The position numbers and the translations under genes were made by a program. The notes beneath the pieces are model-generated. The model saw only the letters and a list, made by a program, of their open reading frames with translations, did no database searches and was not told the origin of the DNA. From JBOGHU01 sp050742255 (lineage in GTDB: Bacteria > Actinomycetota > Acidimicrobiia > Acidimicrobiales > CADCSY01), in NCBI GenBank assembly GCA_050742255.1, contig JBOGHU010000095.1:1-8910 (forward strand): a DNA stretch of 8,910 nt, given 5' to 3'. This document shows positions 1 through 5,452 of this stretch, one piece after another (the stretch's first letter is position 1; every line of letters starts with the position of its first letter).

Positions 1-1
1 G

Positions 2-142
2 CCCAGCGCCTCCTTCGAGGATGCCTTCGAGAGCGAGGCCCGCAGCCACTTCGGCGACCTCGGCCCCGAACCGGCGGGTGGCGGCGGCCGGGAGGGTGGC
101 GGCCGGCGGCGCCGGCCCCGGGGCGAGGGGAGGCGGAGCTAG
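2..142 (+). CDS. pnp: Polynucleotide phosphorylase, C-terminal end (partial)
   Basis: An open frame enters from the left edge and stops at TAG 140-142. The visible 46 residues begin with an acidic, folded-looking stretch (SFEDAFESEARSHFGDLG). They then run into a low-complexity Gly/Arg tail (runs of GGGG, GGG and RRRR, ending GRRS). PNPase is a phosphorolytic 3'-5' exoribonuclease with RNase PH, KH and S1 domains. In actinobacteria it often carries such a basic or disordered tail after S1. No catalytic or S1 residues are inside the window. The assignment therefore rests on the tail and on the known actinobacterial pair pnp (gpsI) followed by an M16 peptidase gene. The next start lies 7 nt downstream, so the two are probably co-transcribed. 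A different RNA-binding protein with a Gly/Arg tail cannot be excluded. Confidence 0.55.
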   Translation, partial: PSASFEDAFESEARSHFGDLGPEPAGGGGREGGGRRRRPRGEGRRS

Positions 143-149
143 CCCAGCC

Positions 150-1403
150 GTGCCCATCCGCTGCACCCGGCTGACCGGCGGTGTCCGGGTGGTCACCGAG
201 GAGATGCCCGGCGCCCGCTCGGTGGCCACCGGCTTCTGGGTCGGTGTCGGCGCCCGGGACGAGGCGCCGGAGGAGGCCGGGGCCTCGCACTTCCTCGAGC
301 ACCTGCTGTTCAAGGGGACCGAGGCGCGGACCGCGGCCCAGATCGCCGAGGCCGTGGACGCCGTCGGTGGCGAGATGAACGCCTTCACCGCCCACGAGCA
401 CACCGCCTACTACACGCGGCTGCCGGCCCCCTGCCTGGACCTGGGCCTCGACCTCCTGTCCGACGTGTGTTGGACCCCGGCGTTCCGCCTCCACGAGGTG
501 GAGGCCGAGCGCCGGGTCATCCTGGAGGAGATCGGGGCCGAGGAGGACTGCCCCGAGGACCGGGTTCTCTCGCTGCTGGCCGAGACCCTGTTCCCCGGCC
601 ACCCCCTCGGCGCCGAGGTCCTCGGCACCCGGCGCAGCGTCGCGGCCATGGGAAGGGAGCGGATCCAGGCCTTCCACCGTCGCTGGTACCGACCGGCCGC
701 GGTGGTGGTGGCGGCGGCGGGACGCCTCCAGCACGGCCAGGTCGTGGAGGGGGTGGCGCGCCGGTTCGCCGGGCTGGAGGGCGGGGAGGCGCCGGACCGT
801 CGTCCTCCCGAGCGGTCGCCGGGGCCCCTGGCGGTGGTGCGGCGCCAGTCCGAGCAGGCCCACGTCGCCGTCGGGGTGCGGGCCCTGGCCAGCCACGACG
901 ACGACCGCTACGCCCTGGCCGTCGCCAACCAGGTGTTGGGCGGCGGCGTCTCCAGCCGCCTGTTCCAGATCATCCGCGAGGAGCGGGGCTGGGCCTACTC
1001 CGTCTACTCGTACCTGGCCCTCTACGCCGACACCGGTGCCCTGGTGGCCTACGCCGGCACCTCCCCGGGCCGGGTGCCCGAGGTGCTGGCGGTGATCCGG
1101 TCCGAGCTCGACCGCATGGCCGCCCAGGGGGTGAGCGAGCAGGAGCTGAGGGTGGCCACGGGCTACCTGGAGGGCGCCACGGTGCTCGGGGCGGAGGACT
1201 CGGTTGGGCGCATGAGCCGGATGGCCACGGCCATGATGGCCCACGGGGAGGTGGCCGAGCTGGACGAGGTGGTGGCCCGATACCGGGCGGTGACCCTGGA
1301 CGACGTCCGCCGGGTGGTCGACCGGGTCCTCGGGACCGCTACCCGCACCGTGGCCGTGGTCGGGCCGGTGGAGCCGGCCGGGGTGGGGTCGGCCATGGCG
1401 TGA
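150..1403 (+). CDS. M16 family zinc metallopeptidase (pitrilysin/PepR-like)
   Basis: A 417-residue protein, the usual size for single-chain bacterial M16 peptidases related to mitochondrial processing peptidase beta. The inverted zinc motif HFLEH is at residues 47-51 (two His ligands and the catalytic Glu). The third ligand is expected about 75 residues later, in ILEEIGAEED (E126/E127). The second M16 half shows the conserved SSRLFQIIREERGWAYSVYS block typical of active members. GTG at 150 is preferred: it places the standard N-terminus (CTRLTGGVRVVTEEMPG) a few residues in, and purine-rich GGAGGCGGAG lies just upstream. An in-frame ATG at 21 would add 43 low-complexity residues and run through the pnp tail. 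The protein is probably cytoplasmic, as no signal peptide is seen. The substrate is unknown; family members degrade peptides. dapB follows after 17 nt. Confidence 0.93.
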   Translation: MPIRCTRLTGGVRVVTEEMPGARSVATGFWVGVGARDEAPEEAGASHFLEHLLFKGTEARTAAQIAEAVDAVGGEMNAFTAHEHTAYYTRLPAPCLDLGLDLLSDVCWTPAFRLHEVEAERRVILEEIGAEEDCPEDRVLSLLAETLFPGHPLGAEVLGTRRSVAAMGRERIQAFHRRWYRPAAVVVAAAGRLQHGQVVEGVARRFAGLEGGEAPDRRPPERSPGPLAVVRRQSEQAHVAVGVRALASHDDDRYALAVANQVLGGGVSSRLFQIIREERGWAYSVYSYLALYADTGALVAYAGTSPGRVPEVLAVIRSELDRMAAQGVSEQELRVATGYLEGATVLGAEDSVGRMSRMATAMMAHGEVAELDEVVARYRAVTLDDVRRVVDRVLGTATRTVAVVGPVEPAGVGSAMA

Positions 1404-1408
1404 CACGC

Positions 1409-1414
1409 GACAAT
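1409..1414 (+). promoter_or_regulatory. Possible -10 box for a leaderless dapB transcript
   Basis: GACAAT ends 6 nt before the dapB ATG, in the 17-nt gap after the M16 stop codon. It matches the nAnnnT core of actinobacterial -10 boxes, and no convincing Shine-Dalgarno sequence is present. An RNA starting 6-7 nt downstream would begin at the ATG. No -35 element is evident. This is inference from spacing only. dapB could equally be read from the upstream pnp–M16 transcript. Confidence 0.3.
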
Positions 1415-1420
1415 GGCGCC

Positions 1421-2209
1421 ATGACGATCCGGGTAGCGGTGTTCGGGGCGGCGGGGCGGATGGGTCGGACGGTGTGCCAGGCGGTCGTGGGCGATCCGGA
1501 CCTGGAGCTGGTGGCCGCGGTCGACCCCTTCCACGCCGGGCTCGACCTCCGGCCGGTGACCGGGGTCGACACCGACCTGCGCATCGACGGAGCCGCCGAG
1601 GGCCTGGCCGGGCACGGCGTCGACGTGGCCATCGACTTCACCAACGCCGAGGCGGCGCGCCAGAACCTGGCCTGGTGCGCCCGGGTCGGCGTACACGCCG
1701 TGGTCGGCACCACCGGCTTCGGCGAAGAGGACCTGGACCGGCTGCGGGCGCTGTTCCGGACCAGCAACTGCATCCTGGCCCCCAACTTCGCCATCGGGGC
1801 GGTGCTGATGATGCGCTTCGCCGAGATGGCGGCGCCGTGGTTCTCCTCGGCGGAGATAGTCGAGCTGCACCACGACGCCAAGGTGGACGCACCGTCGGGC
1901 ACCGCCCTGCTCACCGCCACGCGGATGGCCGCCGCCTCGTCGGAGTGGACCGCCGACCCGACCACCACCGAGATGCTCGACGGGGCCCGAGGGGGGAAGG
2001 GGGCGGCGGGGATCCCGGTCCACTCGATCCGCCTGCGGGGCCTGGTCGCCCACCACGAGGTGCTGCTCGGCACCACCGGGCAGTCCCTCACCATCCGCCA
2101 CGACTCCTACCACCGCAGCTCCTTCATGCCCGGCGTGCTGCTGGCCATCAAGGCGGTCGCCGACACCCCCGGGCTGACCGTTGGCCTCGACAGCCTCCTG
2201 GGGCTGTAG
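1421..2209 (+). CDS. dapB: 4-hydroxy-tetrahydrodipicolinate reductase (DapB)
   Basis: A 262-residue enzyme of the diaminopimelate/lysine pathway that reduces the DapA product with NAD(P)H to tetrahydrodipicolinate in the cytoplasm. The N-terminal Rossmann loop GAAGRMGR is at residues 9-16. The central DFTNAEA and VVGTTGF blocks of the dinucleotide domain follow, then the APNFAIGAVL hinge. The catalytic signature ELHHDAKVDAPSGTA carries H150/H151 and K154, equivalent to E. coli H159/H160 and K163. The C-terminus (SYHRSSFMPGVLLAIKAV) is typical, although E. coli-type enzymes are slightly longer. The ATG start gives the expected N-terminus (MTIRVAVFGAAG). The gene follows the M16 peptidase by 17 nt, as in other actinobacteria. 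It ends 3 bp from the stop of a convergent gene, leaving no room for a separate terminator. Its pathway partner dapA lies 3.9 kb downstream on the same strand. Confidence 0.97.
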   Translation: MTIRVAVFGAAGRMGRTVCQAVVGDPDLELVAAVDPFHAGLDLRPVTGVDTDLRIDGAAEGLAGHGVDVAIDFTNAEAARQNLAWCARVGVHAVVGTTGFGEEDLDRLRALFRTSNCILAPNFAIGAVLMMRFAEMAAPWFSSAEIVELHHDAKVDAPSGTALLTATRMAAASSEWTADPTTTEMLDGARGGKGAAGIPVHSIRLRGLVAHHEVLLGTTGQSLTIRHDSYHRSSFMPGVLLAIKAVADTPGLTVGLDSLLGL

Positions 2210-2212
2210 GGG

Positions 2213-2782
2213 TCAGTGGACCCGGGCCCGGGACCGGGGGACCAGCCGGATGACGGCGTCGACCCGCACGCCCTCCACCCCGAGGACACCGGCCACCCGG
2301 TCGTAGACGTCCTCGGCTCCGGCCCGCAGCCCGGCCAGGTCGGCGTCGCCGGCCACGTCCAGGCGGACCACCAGGTGGGGGCGCTCGCCGGCGGCGACCA
2401 GGCGGGCGGTGCTGGCCACCACGTCGGGGAGGACCCCGAGGTCATGGGCGACGGCGCCGGCGGCGGCCTCGGCCCGGACGGTGGTCCGGCCTCGGGCGTC
2501 CTCGCCCAGCACCATGTCGTCGGGGCGGCCACCTCGCCCCTCGGGGGACAGCTGGGCCCACGCCGCCACCGCTCCGACCACCACGGCCGCCACCCAGCCG
2601 ACCGCCACGCCCACCGACCACGCCACCCGGTTGCGGGCGGCGGCGTCGGCGAGGCGACCGTAGAGGACGGACGGCTCCCCGAGGCCCACGATCCCGGCCC
2701 AGGCCAGGAGACCGGCCACAGCCGCTCCCACCAGCGCCAGCCCCAGGGCGGCCAGGACGGCCCGGTTGGCCCTATCCGTCAC
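2213..2782 (-). CDS. AmaP-like two-helix membrane protein of the Asp23 cluster
   Basis: A 189-residue protein and the last gene of the minus-strand run. A short basic N-terminus (MTDRANR) precedes two hydrophobic segments, at about residues 8-34 and 54-78. A soluble C-terminal region of about 110 residues has alternating strand/helix character and the block RPHLVVRLDVAGDADL. This layout, together with neighbouring Asp23 genes, resembles AmaP, the membrane anchor that recruits Asp23 to the membrane in Staphylococcus. A direct anchor role here is inference. The start is GTG at 2782, overlapping the previous gene's stop as GTGA, so translation is probably coupled. It shares the RANR N-terminus and two-helix layout with the gene just upstream. 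It ends 3 bp from the dapB stop. Confidence 0.8.
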   Translation of the reverse strand: MTDRANRAVLAALGLALVGAAVAGLLAWAGIVGLGEPSVLYGRLADAAARNRVAWSVGVAVGWVAAVVVGAVAAWAQLSPEGRGGRPDDMVLGEDARGRTTVRAEAAAGAVAHDLGVLPDVVASTARLVAAGERPHLVVRLDVAGDADLAGLRAGAEDVYDRVAGVLGVEGVRVDAVIRLVPRSRARVH

Positions 2783-3318
2783 CGGACCCGGGACCGTGAG
2801 GGGGTGACGGAGACCCTGGGCTGGATGGGCTGGCGCAGCCCGTAGCGGTCGCCGGCGGCCCGGAGGGCGGCGACCAGGCGGGCTTGCACGGCGGGGTGGT
2901 CGCTGCCGGGGGCGACCGAGGCCACCACGGTGGCCCGGTCCCCACGGACCCTGGCGCGGGCCGTGACCACGTCGTCGTCGGTGAGGGCGAGGTCAGCGAG
3001 GCGCTCCGCCAGGCTCCGGCCCTCGATGGCAACGCTCCTGTCCGGGTCCTCCACCGCCAGCGGCACCACCGCCCGGCGTAGCCGGGCGACCTGGGCCACG
3101 ACCAGCGCCAGCCCGAGGGCCCCCGCGCCGACCAGCCAGATCACGAGAGCGCCGCTCTCCCACCGGAGCCGGCGCAGGGATCGGTCCCACTGGCCGCGGG
3201 GGATGACCCACGCCTCGCGGCCCAGGAGGACCAAGGCGGTCTCGGCCAGGGCGAGGAGGCCCACAACCACCGCGCCCAGGCCCAGCAGCAGGGCGATGAC
3301 GCGGTTGGCCCGCCTCAC
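2779..3318 (-). CDS. DUF6286-like two-helix membrane protein
   Basis: A 179-residue protein with a basic N-terminus (MRRANR) and hydrophobic segments at about residues 7-32 and 56-78. Between them is a short loop holding WVIPRGQWDRSLRRLRW. The C-terminal soluble region of about 100 residues is charged and ends in a basic tail. Proteins of this shape (DUF6286 family) sit beside Asp23 genes in many actinobacteria; their molecular role is not established. The start is GTG at 3318, overlapping the previous stop as GTGA. GAGGAG (3329-3324) sits 5 nt upstream and supports it. Its N-terminus and topology resemble those of the following AmaP-like gene, so the pair may come from an old duplication. 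The cluster role is clear from context; the family name is less certain. Confidence 0.78.
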   Translation of the reverse strand: MRRANRVIALLLGLGAVVVGLLALAETALVLLGREAWVIPRGQWDRSLRRLRWESGALVIWLVGAGALGLALVVAQVARLRRAVVPLAVEDPDRSVAIEGRSLAERLADLALTDDDVVTARARVRGDRATVVASVAPGSDHPAVQARLVAALRAAGDRYGLRQPIQPRVSVTPSRSRVR

Positions 3319-3647
3319 CCCGTCTCCTCGGCGGCCGCCTCCACGTCGCTGATATGGATGTCCACCACGGGCGCCAGGCCCGGGTACCGGTGCTCGAGCC
3401 GGTCGGCCACTCGCCGCCGCAGGTCGTCGCCGATCTCGGCCAGGGGCCGCCCCGAGCGCACCACGGCCCGCACCTCCAGGCGCGGCCGGGGCCCCACCTC
3501 GGCCCGGACCCCGACCACGCGGCTCCCCCCGCCGTAGGTGGCGAGCTCGCCCACCAGGCCGCCGTCCAGGCGCACCACGTCGGGGGAGGCCGTGGCGGCG
3601 GCGGCGGCGGCTCGGGCCAGGGTCACCGGGGCGACGCCTGTGGACAT
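3315..3647 (-). CDS. Asp23/Gls24 family protein, short form
   Basis: About 110 residues. The sequence shows the alternating pattern of the Asp23 fold. An early helix (TLARAAAAAATASPDVVRLD) is followed by GGLVGELATYGGG, a strand pair (VVGVRAEVG, LEVRAVVRSG), a helix (PLAEIGDDLRRRVADRLE) and a final strand (VVDIHISDV). Asp23 proteins are small soluble envelope-stress proteins held at the membrane by two-helix anchors, and anchor candidates are encoded directly downstream. ATG at 3647 leaves a 4-nt gap after the previous stop. ATG at 3662 would add five residues and overlap that gene by 11 nt. Neither has a good ribosome binding site, so the start is uncertain. The stop overlaps the next start. 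Confidence 0.82.
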   Translation of the reverse strand: MSTGVAPVTLARAAAAAATASPDVVRLDGGLVGELATYGGGSRVVGVRAEVGPRPRLEVRAVVRSGRPLAEIGDDLRRRVADRLEHRYPGLAPVVDIHISDVEAAAEETG

Positions 3648-3651
3648 GGCG

Positions 3652-4104
3652 CTACTGCACACGACCCGTCGGGCGGTCGTCGCCCTGGCCGGGGAACTCG
3701 AGGTCGACGATGGCGATGTTGACCTCGACCACCTCCAGGCCGGTCATGGACTGGAGCCGGTCGATGACGTTCTGCCGAACGTTGTCGGCGAGGGCGGGGA
3801 TGGGGACGGGGTAGCGGGCCTTGATGGTGAGGTCGACCGCGGCCTGGCGGCTGCCCACCTCCACGCCGACCCCGGCGGTGGCGTGCTCGCTGCCGCGGAT
3901 GCGCCCCACCACGGTGGACAGGGCGCCTGACACGGCGCCGCCGAGGGAGGCGACGCCGTCGACCTCACGGGCGGCGATGGCCGCGATCTTCTCCACCACC
4001 GTGTCGGCGATGGAGGTGGTCCCGGTCTCGCCGGTGCGGTTGATCGCGCCGCCGTCAGGCTGGGTGGCGGGGGTGTGGGACGCCTCGGTGCTCTGGTCGG
4101 TCAC
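3652..4104 (-). CDS. Asp23/Gls24 family envelope stress response protein
   Basis: 150 residues. A polar, probably disordered N-terminus of about 30 residues (TDQSTEASHTPATQPDGG) precedes a classic Asp23 domain. The domain has a helix (IADTVVEKIAAIAAREVDGV), SLGGAV, a strand with GVGVEVGSRQAAVDLTIKA, YPVPIPALADNVRQNV, and a final strand (VVEVNIAIVDLEF). Asp23 in Staphylococcus is an abundant membrane-associated protein linked to cell-envelope stress. The actinobacterial function is largely inferred from that. The GTG start at 4104 is set by a strong AGAGGAG 5 nt upstream. The open frame continues 60 codons further upstream, but that part is Arg/Pro-rich and overlaps the DUF2273-like gene, so it is rejected. 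This is the longer of two Asp23 genes here, and they may form hetero-oligomers. Confidence 0.92.
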   Translation of the reverse strand: MTDQSTEASHTPATQPDGGAINRTGETGTTSIADTVVEKIAAIAAREVDGVASLGGAVSGALSTVVGRIRGSEHATAGVGVEVGSRQAAVDLTIKARYPVPIPALADNVRQNVIDRLQSMTGLEVVEVNIAIVDLEFPGQGDDRPTGRVQ

Positions 4105-4109
4105 GGGTG

Positions 4110-4116
4110 CTCCTCT
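4110..4116 (-). promoter_or_regulatory. Strong ribosome binding site that fixes the Asp23 start
   Basis: On the minus strand AGAGGAG is followed by 5 nt (CACCC) and then GTG at 4104. It is the best Shine-Dalgarno match in the cluster. It decides between this start and the much longer upstream open frame, and it suggests that this Asp23 gene is the most strongly translated of the run. Confidence 0.7.
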
Positions 4117-4154
4117 CGGTATCGGGTCGGGGCCGGGCCGGCCGCCGGCGGGGG

Positions 4155-4334
4155 TCACCGCCCGCGGCGACGGCTGAGGTAGTCGATTACGTCGATGCGG
4201 CCCTCGATGACCGCACCGACGAGGTATCCGAGCCCGGCCAGGGCGGCAGCCAGGGCGGCGCCGGCGAAGCCGGCGATGGCCCACACCGCGCCGAGGGTCA
4301 GTCCGATGATGGTTCCCATGCGGGTGGTGCCCAT
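4155..4334 (-). CDS. Small DUF2273-like membrane protein
   Basis: 59 residues. Two back-to-back hydrophobic stretches (residues 7-24 and 25-43) include the conserved-looking AGLGYLVGAVIEGRIDVIDYL end, followed by a basic tail (SRRRGR). This matches DUF2273 small integral membrane proteins, which are habitual neighbours of Asp23 genes in Firmicutes and actinobacteria. Their molecular role is unknown; a role in placing the Asp23 complex at the membrane is inference. ATG at 4334 is chosen because GAAGGGG lies just upstream. A second in-frame ATG at 4319 would give a protein five residues shorter that keeps the whole membrane region. The gene starts 13 nt after the J-domain gene and is followed by a 50-nt gap before the main Asp23 gene. 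Confidence 0.85.
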   Translation of the reverse strand: MGTTRMGTIIGLTLGAVWAIAGFAGAALAAALAGLGYLVGAVIEGRIDVIDYLSRRRGR

Positions 4335-4347
4335 GGCGCCCCTTCGC

Positions 4348-4662
4348 TCAGCTGACTCGCGGTCGGGTGGGCCGCCGCCGCAGACGGCGGCCGGCGGCGG
4401 AGATGAGGAAGCGCCACGGTCGTCGCCAGCACGGTCGTCGACGTACCACGACCGGCGGTGGCGAGGCCGCCACAGGGGCCCCGCCCCAGGCCCTGAGCGT
4501 GGTCCGAGCGGCGAGGACCTCACGGAACTCGGCGGGCCGGCCGCCGCGGTCGGGATGGCACGCCCGGGCCCGTCGCCGGAAGGCAGCCTCGACCTCGCCG
4601 GTCGGGGCCCCGGGCCGGACCTCGAGCAGGATCGCCGCTCGGCGTGGGTCCATGGCGCTCAT
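4348..4662 (-). CDS. Small J-domain (DnaJ-like) protein
   Basis: About 104 residues. Residues 8-58 read as a short J-domain: ILLEVRPGAPTGEVEAAFRRRARACHPDRGG, then a helix AEFREVLAARTTLRAW. The invariant HPD tripeptide is at residues 36-38. Helix II has the basic face (RRRAR) that docks onto Hsp70/DnaK. The Gly/Phe, zinc-finger and client-binding regions of full DnaJ are missing. Instead there is a Pro/Val linker and an Arg/Trp-rich tail (about residues 74-102) that could bind nucleic acid or acidic lipid. J-domain proteins stimulate Hsp70 ATPase and bring it to a site. Here the context suggests the membrane Asp23 complex, but that is inference. Start choice is open: ATG 4662, ATG 4653, or GTG 4674, which overlaps the upstream TAG by one base. 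The stop lies 13 nt before the DUF2273-like start. Confidence 0.72.
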   Translation of the reverse strand: MSAMDPRRAAILLEVRPGAPTGEVEAAFRRRARACHPDRGGRPAEFREVLAARTTLRAWGGAPVAASPPPVVVRRRPCWRRPWRFLISAAGRRLRRRPTRPRVS

Positions 4663-4673
4663 CTCGCTCGCCA

Positions 4674-5384
4674 CTAGGTACCCGGTTCCTCGCCCGATCT
4701 CACTTCGAGGGTGGGTCCGGCCGACTCGATCTCGGCCTCCATCCTCGACACCGACTCGATGGCGCCCGACGAGCGCCGGCGCCGGGCCTGGAGGGCCACG
4801 ATGACGAAGGAGATGGCGATCAGCCACCACTGGTAGCGCTGGATGAGATCGAGGACGGTGAAGATCTGGTCCGACAAGGCGTCACCGACGAACCGGAACA
4901 GCACCAGGCGGCCGGCGGTGCCCACCGCGTTGAGGGCGACGAACACCCGGGGCCGCATGCCGGTGGCGCCGGCCAGCAGGCACATGTAGCCGCTCGGGGC
5001 GACCACTATGACGACCGGGGCGGCCTTGGAGAACCAACGCTCGACGCTGCGGACGAAGCCCACGTCGTCGGCCATCTTCCGTTCGGCCCAGCGCAAGGCG
5101 CGGTCCCCGTACTGGAGGCCGAGCACGTAGAAGAGGGGATCGGTTAGGACCAGGCGGACGAAGCCGACCACGTAGAACTCCACCGCACCCACCTGGGGTG
5201 ACGCCAGCAACAGGTAGCGGTTCCTCGGGTTGAGGGCCATCTGCAGCAGCGGCCGTTCGTTGATGAGGCCGGGGCCGACGACGTCGGCCGCCATCCCGGC
5301 GACGGTCATGACCACGATCGGCGTCAGCAGGTAGGGGAGAGGCACTCGCCGCCTGCTCGCAACCGGTGCCACCTGTTCCCCCAT
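4674..5384 (-). CDS. DedA/VTT-like integral membrane protein
   Basis: 236 residues and the first gene of the minus-strand run. Hydrophobic segments lie at about residues 16-37, 68-90, 121-142, 147-167 and 186-200. The order of features resembles DedA (VTT/SNARE-associated) proteins. A first core segment ends in a GLQYGDRALRW-type turn. It is followed by an amphipathic FSKAAPVVIVVAPSG re-entrant-like segment, then AGATGMRPRVFVALNAVGT. DedA proteins are implicated in lipid-carrier and phospholipid flipping and envelope homeostasis. The canonical acidic and Arg residues are only partly recognisable, so this is a divergent or merely related family. The C-terminal 35 residues are charged and cytoplasm-like. 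ATG 5384 has no Shine-Dalgarno but has TAGGCT 7 nt upstream, consistent with a leaderless mRNA. Confidence 0.68.
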   Translation of the reverse strand: MGEQVAPVASRRRVPLPYLLTPIVVMTVAGMAADVVGPGLINERPLLQMALNPRNRYLLLASPQVGAVEFYVVGFVRLVLTDPLFYVLGLQYGDRALRWAERKMADDVGFVRSVERWFSKAAPVVIVVAPSGYMCLLAGATGMRPRVFVALNAVGTAGRLVLFRFVGDALSDQIFTVLDLIQRYQWWLIAISFVIVALQARRRRSSGAIESVSRMEAEIESAGPTLEVRSGEEPGT

Positions 5385-5391
5385 CGCCGCG

Positions 5392-5397
5392 AGCCTA
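5392..5397 (-). promoter_or_regulatory. Probable -10 box of the minus-strand envelope operon
   Basis: On the minus strand TAGGCT (TAnnnT) is followed by 7 nt and then the ATG at 5384. With no ribosome binding site, transcription would start at or next to the ATG, giving a leaderless message. No -35 box is apparent in the GC-rich spacer. The spacing mirrors that of the divergent promoter on the other strand. Confidence 0.45.
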
Positions 5398-5437
5398 GAG
5401 GCCGCTCTGGGCCCGTGGGGCCGGGCCCGAGGCCGCT
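5398..5437. repeat. Direct repeats and paired GGGCCC in the divergent promoter
   Basis: GAGGCCGCT occurs twice in the same orientation (5398-5406 and 5429-5437), 31 bp start to start, about three helical turns. Between the copies are two GGGCCC palindromes (5409-5414 and 5423-5428), which could also pair as a 6-bp hairpin. The set lies between the two -10 boxes, where an operator would be expected. The neighbouring winged-helix protein is an obvious candidate binder, but that is speculation. GC-rich sequence makes short matches easy by chance. Confidence 0.35.
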
Positions 5438-5439
5438 GG

Positions 5440-5445
5440 TAACGT
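5440..5445 (+). promoter_or_regulatory. Probable -10 box for the winged-helix gene and dapA operon
   Basis: TAACGT (TAnnnT) is followed by 7 nt and then ATG 5453. This spacing predicts a transcript starting at the ATG itself, so the mRNA would be leaderless. That favours ATG 5453 over the in-frame GTG at 5444, which lies inside the box. No -35 element is recognisable. This would be the promoter for the regulator–dapA–RNase J run. Confidence 0.5.
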
Positions 5446-5452
5446 GCCGGCG

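Noticed and set aside
21..149. ATG 21 as the start of the M16 peptidase
   Set aside because: It would add 43 Ala/Gly/Arg-rich residues and overlap the pnp tail by about 120 nt. GTG 150 gives the normal family N-terminus.
467..1420. Long upstream extension of the dapB frame through the M16 gene
   Set aside because: The translated stretch is Arg/Gly/Pro low complexity, while the M16 frame has catalytic motifs. dapB begins naturally at ATG 1421.
2216..2845. A 209-codon plus-strand frame opposite the two-helix membrane genes
   Set aside because: It is His/Gly/Pro low complexity without motifs. The minus strand carries clear membrane segments and GTGA-coupled starts.
4137..4149. GCCGG-CCG-CCGGC hairpin between the DUF2273-like and Asp23 genes
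   Set aside because: A 5-bp GC stem with a 3-nt loop is expected by chance in this composition and lies within an operon. It is not convincing as a terminator or processing site.
4105..4284. N-terminal extension of the main Asp23 gene
   Set aside because: The extra 60 codons are Arg/Pro-rich and overlap the DUF2273-like gene. The strong AGAGGAG before GTG 4104 fixes the shorter start.
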